Origin: a bacterium
GTDB taxonomy: Bacteria; Chlamydiota; Chlamydiia; Chlamydiales; Rhabdochlamydiaceae
Assembly: GCA_021802305.1 (NCBI GenBank)
Contig: JAKAAD010000027.1
Span: 1 to 11,687 of the forward strand
Direction of reading: 5' to 3'
DNA: 11,687 bases
The first letter of the stretch is position 1. Every line of letters begins with the position of its first letter. Both the position numbers and the translations under genes were made by a program. The notes under the pieces are model-generated. The model did no database searches, was not told the origin of the DNA, and saw nothing but the letters and a program-made list of their open reading frames with translations. Shown piece by piece: positions 7,941 to 11,687 of this stretch.

Positions 7941-8215
7941 GTTTTCTCCTCATGTTCGCAGGATGGAAGCATAACAGAGTCATGCTTTTCGCGCTCTTTC
8001 TTATCTTCTTGTTGCGATGCGAGGTAGGCCATTCTTGCCGTAAGGATGCCCTCTAATACCCCTTCTTCGTAACGGAAATAGGGGTGATTCTCGAGTTCTG
8101 GAAAATCGTTTGGTTGGAGGAGATCATCGGTTGTAACTGTCGGGATGATACAGCGTGCACATTGAAGAAGCTTTTCTTGCTGCTTGTGCATTAATTCATC
8201 AAATATTTCGAGCAT
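7931..8215 (-). CDS. Conserved-looking small protein of unknown function between tadA and pnp
   Basis: I do not recognise a domain in this 94-residue protein and assign no function. It has no membrane segment or signal peptide. The first half is helical-looking with a CARC pair (C19, C22), then a hydrophilic segment containing LLQPNDFPELENHPYFRYEEG, partly reminiscent of small uncharacterised proteins in related bacteria (from memory, unverified). The last third is very charged (QQEDKKEREKHD). Only one CxxC is present near the N-terminus, with another Cys-His pair near the end, so metal binding is possible but speculative. That it is a real gene is supported by a near-perfect GGAGG three bases before the ATG and by tight overlaps: 17 bp with tadA upstream and 10 bp with pnp downstream. 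Its position suggests co-production with PNPase. Confidence 0.8.
   Translation of the reverse strand: MLEIFDELMHKQQEKLLQCARCIIPTVTTDDLLQPNDFPELENHPYFRYEEGVLEGILTARMAYLASQQEDKKEREKHDSVMLPSCEHEEKTCL
7946..7950 (-). promoter_or_regulatory. Ribosome-binding site of pnp
   Basis: AGGAG on the minus strand, five bases before the ATG at 7940, fixes the pnp start. It lies inside the 3' end of the upstream 94-codon gene. Confidence 0.75.
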
Positions 8216-8669
8216 ATTCCTCCAAGCGCCTCTCCTTAAAAAAATTTCGCATGAGCGTAGCGGATTCGTCCGCCAAGACCCCCCCTTCTATTTGCACTTG
8301 GTGAATGGGATGGGAGGTTTGTAGAATGGGCATCCAGCTCTTTACGGCTCCGCATCGAAGATCAAGAGCTCCATATATGAGGGTGCCCAATCGGAAATGG
8401 ATCATTGCTCCAGCGCACATGGGACAAGGCTCAAGGGTGCTAAATAAAGTAGCTCCGTTTAGCCGCCAATTCCCAAGAAGGCGAGCACCCTCTTGTAGGC
8501 ATAGAAGCTCTGCATGACAAGATGCGTTGTTAGTTTTTTCCGTGCAGTTATGCGCACGTGCAATCACTTTTCCTTGAAAGACAAGCACAGCACCAATGGG
8601 TACTTCGCCGAGAGCATATGCTTTTTTGGCCTCTTCGAGAGCTTCTTGCATGTATTTCATGGGATCCAT
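8199..8669 (-). CDS. tadA: tRNA-specific adenosine deaminase TadA
   Basis: TadA deaminates A34 to inosine in tRNA-Arg(ACG), letting it read CGU, CGC and CGA. The 156-residue protein has the cytidine/deoxycytidylate deaminase zinc fold: HAE (H52, E54 as ligand and proton shuttle) and PCPMC (C82, C85). ALGEVPIGAVLV near residue 20 and NNAS before HAE are typical of TadA rather than of nucleoside deaminases. It is first in a minus-strand operon with the 94-codon gene (17-bp overlap) and pnp. Three in-frame ATGs lie close together (8669, 8660, 8651). None has a strong Shine-Dalgarno, and a promoter with -10 at 8682-8687 would start transcription only about 6 bases before the first, so the second or third may be the real start. 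Confidence 0.95.
   Translation of the reverse strand: MDPMKYMQEALEEAKKAYALGEVPIGAVLVFQGKVIARAHNCTEKTNNASCHAELLCLQEGARLLGNWRLNGATLFSTLEPCPMCAGAMIHFRLGTLIYGALDLRCGAVKSWMPILQTSHPIHQVQIEGGVLADESATLMRNFFKERRLEEYARNI
8219..8223 (-). promoter_or_regulatory. Ribosome-binding site of the 94-codon gene
   Basis: GGAGG on the minus strand, three bases before the ATG at 8215, is one of the strongest Shine-Dalgarno sequences in the window. It is good evidence that the small gene is translated. Confidence 0.7.
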
Positions 8670-8681
8670 TTTCTGTAGAAA

Positions 8682-8710
8682 ACTTTACCATGGTACACCG
8701 CTACGGTCAA
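8682..8710 (-). promoter_or_regulatory. Probable promoter of the tadA-orf-pnp operon
   Basis: On the minus strand TTGACC (8705-8710, 5/6) is followed by 17 bases and TAAAGT (8682-8687, 4/6). The start would fall near 8675, giving an unusually short leader if the first tadA ATG is used. Confidence 0.5.
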
Positions 8711-8739
8711 AGGGGCGTAGACAAGAAATATTTTCAAAG

Positions 8740-8768
8740 TTGAAATCATTAGTCAAATGAGGTACAAT
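8740..8768 (+). promoter_or_regulatory. Sigma70-type promoter of rpsO
   Basis: TTGAAA (8740-8745, 5/6) and TACAAT (8763-8768, 5/6) are separated by exactly 17 bases. Transcription would start near 8775, giving a leader of about 75 bases. The promoter is divergent from, and about 30 bases from, the tadA promoter. Confidence 0.7.
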
Positions 8769-8776
8769 TGGAAGCG

Positions 8777-8822
8777 CTGTGAGAGTAAGTGCTTGATATT
8801 TCAGCACTTGATTGCTCTGCAG
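8777..8822 (+). promoter_or_regulatory. Structured leader of rpsO (possible S15 autoregulatory element)
   Basis: The predicted rpsO leader can fold into an outer stem pairing CTGT(G)AGAG (8777-8785) with CTCTGCAG (8815-8822), with one T-G wobble and one bulged G. Within it AAGTGC-T-TGA (8787-8796) pairs with TCA-GCACTT (8801-8809), leaving a TATT loop. S15 is known to repress its own translation through mRNA structures in several bacteria, so this is a candidate for such an element. The folding is by eye. Confidence 0.45.
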
Positions 8823-8849
8823 GGATTCATTAGCCATTGAAGGAGTGTT

Positions 8850-9119
8850 ATGTCTTTAAATAAAGAGACAAAAGATGAAATCACGAAAAAGTATCGATTA
8901 CACGACAAAGATACGGGTTCTGCAGATGTGCAAATTGCTCTCCTCACGGAAAGAATAGAGGAGCTTACCGAGCATCTGAAGCGAGCCCCCAATGATATTG
9001 CAACCCGCTTGGCTTTGTTGAAACTCGTTGCTCAGAGGCGCAAACTCCTTGACTATCTCAATTCCACAGATACGCGACGGTATCAAACGCTCATTACCCG
9101 ACTCAACCTGCGCAAGTAA
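8850..9119 (+). CDS. rpsO: 30S ribosomal protein S15
   Basis: S15 is a primary binder of the central domain of 16S rRNA and contributes to a bridge with the 50S subunit. At 89 residues it has the standard length, and it matches the family along its whole sequence: [20 protein letters not shown] in the first half, then the basic [13 protein letters not shown] helix and the terminal RLNLRK. The ATG is preceded by AAGGAG with a four-base spacer. It is first in a plus-strand cluster (rpsO-rpmE-prfA-prmC, then ffh) with its own strong promoter and structured leader. In many bacteria rpsO is followed by pnp; here pnp is on the other strand behind tadA and a small gene. Confidence 0.97.
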   Translation: MSLNKETKDEITKKYRLHDKDTGSADVQIALLTERIEELTEHLKRAPNDIATRLALLKLVAQRRKLLDYLNSTDTRRYQTLITRLNLRK

Positions 9120-9137
9120 CCATCACAAGAGGCTATC

Positions 9138-9455
9138 ATGAAAAAAACAGGCCATCCGCCATATCAAGAAGTATTGTTCGTCGATTCATCAACAGGGACG
9201 AAGTTTCTTTGTGGAAGTACCCTACAACCCAAAGAAAAAGGCGAATACAACGGAAAGGAATATCCAATGGTCCGAGTACCTACTTCTTCTGCATCACATC
9301 CCTTTTTTACTAAAGCAAAGCAATTTATTGATACGGAAGGTCGCGTCGATAAATTTGTGAAAAAATATGCAAAAAAGGCGCAAGAGAAAAAAGAAGAACC
9401 CAAAAAACCGGTCACTCCTGTAAAGCGCGTAAGAAAAAAGCGTGAAGGTTCTTGA
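9138..9455 (+). CDS. rpmE: 50S ribosomal protein L31, zinc-free type with long basic tail
   Basis: L31 sits at the central protuberance of the large subunit and bridges to the 30S head. The N-terminal part (VLFVDSSTGTKFLCGST, then EYPMVRVPTSSASHPFFTKAKQFIDTEGRVDKF) is the L31 fold. It has one cysteine (C25) and lacks the CxxC pairs of the zinc-binding form, so it is the C-minus/type B-like form usual in chlamydiae. From about residue 75 it ends in a lysine/proline-rich tail (KKAQEKKEEPKKP and KRVRKKREGS), making it 105 residues against about 70-90 elsewhere. It starts 18 bases after rpsO with AGAGG five bases before the ATG. Its last 14 bases overlap the GTG start of prfA. Confidence 0.95.
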   Translation: MKKTGHPPYQEVLFVDSSTGTKFLCGSTLQPKEKGEYNGKEYPMVRVPTSSASHPFFTKAKQFIDTEGRVDKFVKKYAKKAQEKKEEPKKPVTPVKRVRKKREGS

Positions 9456-10500
9456 TATACACCAAGTTCTGCAACGCCTACAAGAAATTGAAACTCTTCT
9501 AGGTCAAGACGAGATTTTCTTAGATAAAGAAAGGTATCGCATGCTTGTGCAAGAACATGCGCATCTTTCTGAAATTAAAGAAGCTTGGCAACGCTTAGAG
9601 TCCTTAGAAAAGCGTCGATCGGACAACGAAGTATTGTTAGAAAGGGAAACAGACCCTGAATTTCTTGCGATTGTTCGCGAAGAGCTTAAGGCTTTGGAAA
9701 GTGAAACCATTGCTGCAAAACATTCGCTAGATCAATTATTGATTCCTCCTGACCCAAAAGATCATCGCTCTATCATTTTAGAAATACGTGCGGGAACAGG
9801 AGGAGCTGAAGCAGCTCTTTTTGTTGCAGATTGCGTGCGCATGTATCAGCTCTATGCAGCAAAAAAGGGATGGAAATGGGAAGTGCTTTCTGAAACGTAT
9901 TCGGACCTTGGGGGGTTTAAAGATTACGTTGTGGCGATCTCCGGTCATAATGTGTATCGACTCATGCAGTACGAGGCAGGGACACATCGCGTACAGCGCA
10001 TTCCCAAAACAGAAACGCAAGGTCGTATCCATACTTCTGCCGTTACTGTAGCTGTACTACTAGAGCCGGATGAGCAGGAAAAGATTGTGCTCGATCCTAA
10101 AGATCTCAAAATCGACACCTATCGTTCTTCTGGTGCGGGAGGGCAACATGTCAATGTGACGGATTCTGCAGTGCGGATTACGCACCTTCCTACCGGTATC
10201 ACTGCTTCCTGTCAAGAAGAGCGAAGTCAACATAAAAACAAAGAAAAGGCAATGCGCCACTTGATGACAGTTCTCGCAGAAGAGAAGAGAAAAAAAGAAG
10301 AACAAGAAAGAGGAGCATTGCGTGCCGCACAAATTGGAACCGGGGATCGATCTGAACGCATTCGCACGTATAATTTTCCACAAAATCGAGTTACTGACCA
10401 TCGCATTCACCTCACGCTACACAAACTAGATTCTATTATGAGTGGAGATCTCGATGCATTGACAGAAGCCCTCGTGCAGCATTTTCGGCATAAAGTATGA
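9442..10500 (+). CDS. prfA: Peptide chain release factor 1 (RF1)
   Basis: RF1 recognises UAA and UAG in the ribosomal A site and triggers release of the finished protein. The 352-residue protein shows the stop-codon recognition tripeptide as PKT (188-190) within RVQRIPKTETQGRIHTSA, which marks RF1 rather than RF2 (SPF). The catalytic GGQ (233-235) sits in SSGAGGQHVN. The N-terminal coiled-coil domain (1-100) and C-terminal RIRTYNFPQNRVTDHRI are also typical. The length is near the family norm (about 355-360). The start is GTG, inside the end of rpmE (14-bp overlap); the next ATG (codon 34) would remove conserved N-terminal sequence. No clear Shine-Dalgarno is visible, suggesting coupling to rpmE. 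prmC, whose product methylates the GGQ glutamine, overlaps the 3' end by 4 bp. Confidence 0.96.
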   Translation: MKVLDIHQVLQRLQEIETLLGQDEIFLDKERYRMLVQEHAHLSEIKEAWQRLESLEKRRSDNEVLLERETDPEFLAIVREELKALESETIAAKHSLDQLLIPPDPKDHRSIILEIRAGTGGAEAALFVADCVRMYQLYAAKKGWKWEVLSETYSDLGGFKDYVVAISGHNVYRLMQYEAGTHRVQRIPKTETQGRIHTSAVTVAVLLEPDEQEKIVLDPKDLKIDTYRSSGAGGQHVNVTDSAVRITHLPTGITASCQEERSQHKNKEKAMRHLMTVLAEEKRKKEEQERGALRAAQIGTGDRSERIRTYNFPQNRVTDHRIHLTLHKLDSIMSGDLDALTEALVQHFRHKV

Positions 10501-11333
10501 ATCTGATGGATCTATTGCGAAAGAGTACAGAGTGGTTGCAGGAAAAGGGAGTAACGCATGCAAGGCGCGTGGTAGAAGAGCTCGTGGCGCATGCATTTCA
10601 TTGCTCTCGCATGGATCTTTATTTGCAATACGATAAACCCATAAAGGAGAGCGAACTTGCACTGCTTCGACCACTATTGAAGCGTGCAGCAACTCACGAA
10701 CCCCCTGCGTATATCATAGGAGAGGTTCCTTTTTTTCATTGCACGGTTTCAGTCTCTCCCGATGTACTCATCCCGCGACCGGAAACAGAAGTACTGCTTT
10801 CGTACGTGTGCAAAAAAAGCAAACCTACTGCAAAGGTTGCTTGGGATCTTTGTTGCGGGTCAGGAGCAATGGGGATTGCCCTCAAGAAAGCAATGCCACA
10901 GCTTCAGGTAGCTTTTTCTGATCTTTCAGATCGCGCTTTGAATGTGGCAAAAGAAAATGCGAAAAAGAATGAAATTGAAGGAATTTTTTACCAAGGAGAC
11001 CTCTTTGCCCCTTTTTTGGGACAAAAAGCAGATATCGTACTCGTTAACCCTCCTTATGTATCGGAAGAAGAATTTGCCTTTCTTGATCGATCTGTGAAAG
11101 AATTTGAGCCTAAAGAAGCCTTGTTGGGGGGGAGAGATGGTCTTCATTTTTATCGAAGACTTGCTCAGGAAATGCCACCCTATCTTCATCCCGGCGCACA
11201 AATTTTTTTAGAAATAGGGGCATCTCAAGGGGAGAGCGTTCGCTCTCTTTTTACGGAGCCTCACTGGCATTCTCCCTGTTTGGAACGCGATTGGTCAGGG
11301 CAAGATCGCTTCTTTTTTATTGAATTTGTTTAA
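10497..11333 (+). CDS. prmC: Release factor glutamine N5-methyltransferase PrmC (HemK)
   Basis: PrmC transfers a methyl group from S-adenosylmethionine to the GGQ glutamine of release factors, raising termination efficiency. The 278-residue protein has the N-terminal helical substrate-binding domain (about 1-75), the linker PRPETEVL (93-100), the SAM-binding motif DLCCGSGAMGIAL (117-129) and the catalytic NPPY (184-187), followed by EALLGGRDGLHFY, all characteristic of PrmC. The length is normal. Its ATG overlaps the prfA stop (ATGA), so enzyme and substrate are translationally coupled; there is no separate Shine-Dalgarno. The older name HemK reflects a mistaken link with haem synthesis. Confidence 0.96.
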   Translation: MNLMDLLRKSTEWLQEKGVTHARRVVEELVAHAFHCSRMDLYLQYDKPIKESELALLRPLLKRAATHEPPAYIIGEVPFFHCTVSVSPDVLIPRPETEVLLSYVCKKSKPTAKVAWDLCCGSGAMGIALKKAMPQLQVAFSDLSDRALNVAKENAKKNEIEGIFYQGDLFAPFLGQKADIVLVNPPYVSEEEFAFLDRSVKEFEPKEALLGGRDGLHFYRRLAQEMPPYLHPGAQIFLEIGASQGESVRSLFTEPHWHSPCLERDWSGQDRFFFIEFV

Positions 11334-11357
11334 AATCCTCTCTATATTTGTAACCAA

Positions 11358-11687
11358 ATGTTTACCGGCCTTACAAAGAGATTTCAGAGCCTTTTTTCAG
11401 GGTTTCTAGGGAAAAAAGAATTAACTGAAAAAAATATTGCGGAAGCTGTGGCCGACGTGCGTGCTGCATTATTGGAAGCAGACGTTCATTTTTCTATAGC
11501 ACAATCTTTTGTCGATCGAGTCAAGAACAAGGCGTTGGGCACGCAAGTCCTTCAAGCTGTATCAGCCGGGCAACAATTCGTCAATATCGTTCACGAAGAG
11601 CTTATTCAACTTATGGGAGGAGATGAATCCTCTCTTGTTCTCAAAGGAAAGCCTGCTGTTCTACTCTTGTGTGGGTTACAAGGCTCG
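11358..11687 (+). CDS. ffh: Signal recognition particle protein Ffh (5' part)
   Basis: Ffh is the SRP54 GTPase that, with 4.5S RNA, binds hydrophobic signal sequences on nascent chains and delivers them to FtsY at the membrane. Only 110 codons lie in the window. They are the N domain, with the family pattern KRFQSLFSGFLGKKELTEKNI, then EAVADVRAALLEADVHFSIA and FVDRVKNKALG, ending PAVLLLCGLQGS. This is the start of the G1 P-loop (GxxGxGKT), which is cut by the window edge. The ATG lies 24 bases after prmC with no obvious Shine-Dalgarno or promoter in the gap, so readthrough from the rpsO cluster is likely. In C. trachomatis prmC (hemK) and ffh are likewise adjacent. Confidence 0.95.
   Translation, partial: MFTGLTKRFQSLFSGFLGKKELTEKNIAEAVADVRAALLEADVHFSIAQSFVDRVKNKALGTQVLQAVSAGQQFVNIVHEELIQLMGGDESSLVLKGKPAVLLLCGLQGS

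Noticed and set aside
8686..8695. 10-bp palindrome TACCATGGTA between tadA and rpsO
   Set aside because: It is short, overlaps the presumed tadA -10 edge and has no second copy here; chance is a sufficient explanation.
1..11687. CRISPR, insertion sequence, tRNA or rRNA genes
   Set aside because: No regularly spaced repeats, transposase-like frames or tRNA-like cloverleaf sequences were seen; nearly all the window is accounted for by housekeeping genes.

Overview
The window looks like a core-genome segment of a member of the Chlamydiae, probably an environmental, Waddlia/Parachlamydia-like lineage rather than Chlamydia itself. This rests on protein character and gene order recalled from memory, not on a search. 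FtsH is about 900 residues with a very large domain between its two membrane helices. L31 is the zinc-free form with a long basic tail. The gene sets lpt-lpt-tilS-ftsH-pnp-rpsO-tadA and rpmE-prfA-prmC-ffh match two blocks known in Chlamydia trachomatis, joined here side by side. Codon use looks uniform. I see no mobile element, CRISPR array, phage gene or structural RNA gene.

Layout. Positions 1-1636 (minus strand) hold two LptF/LptG-family permease genes in an ATGA-overlapping operon behind a good extended -10 promoter. The second gene runs off the left edge and carries a one-base frameshift in an A6 tract at 75-80. Positions 1637-1876 are a divergent promoter region. Then come tilS (1877-2815, TTG start) and ftsH (2960-5680) on the plus strand. 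The 144-base gap between them holds an 18-bp perfect palindrome, an 11-bp inverted repeat and an inner hairpin. Some bases are shared by the first two, so those two folds exclude each other. A minus-strand operon tadA - 94-codon unknown gene - pnp (8669 down to 5742) converges on ftsH. From 8740 rightwards a plus-strand cluster reads rpsO, rpmE, prfA, prmC and the first 110 codons of ffh, which leaves the window just before its P-loop.

How the genes fit together. Most concern translation and envelope or protein quality control. TilS and TadA both modify the wobble base of tRNAs. S15 and L31 are ribosomal proteins. RF1 ends translation at UAA/UAG, and PrmC methylates RF1's GGQ glutamine; the two genes overlap by 4 bp. 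Ffh targets nascent membrane proteins. FtsH degrades membrane and cytosolic proteins. PNPase degrades RNA. The Lpt permeases extract LPS/LOS from the inner membrane.

I did not find a convincing undescribed multi-gene system. The items most worth a second look are the lpt frameshift, the tilS-ftsH palindrome/hairpin arrangement, the structured rpsO leader, the small unknown gene locked between tadA and pnp, and the separation of rpsO from pnp.
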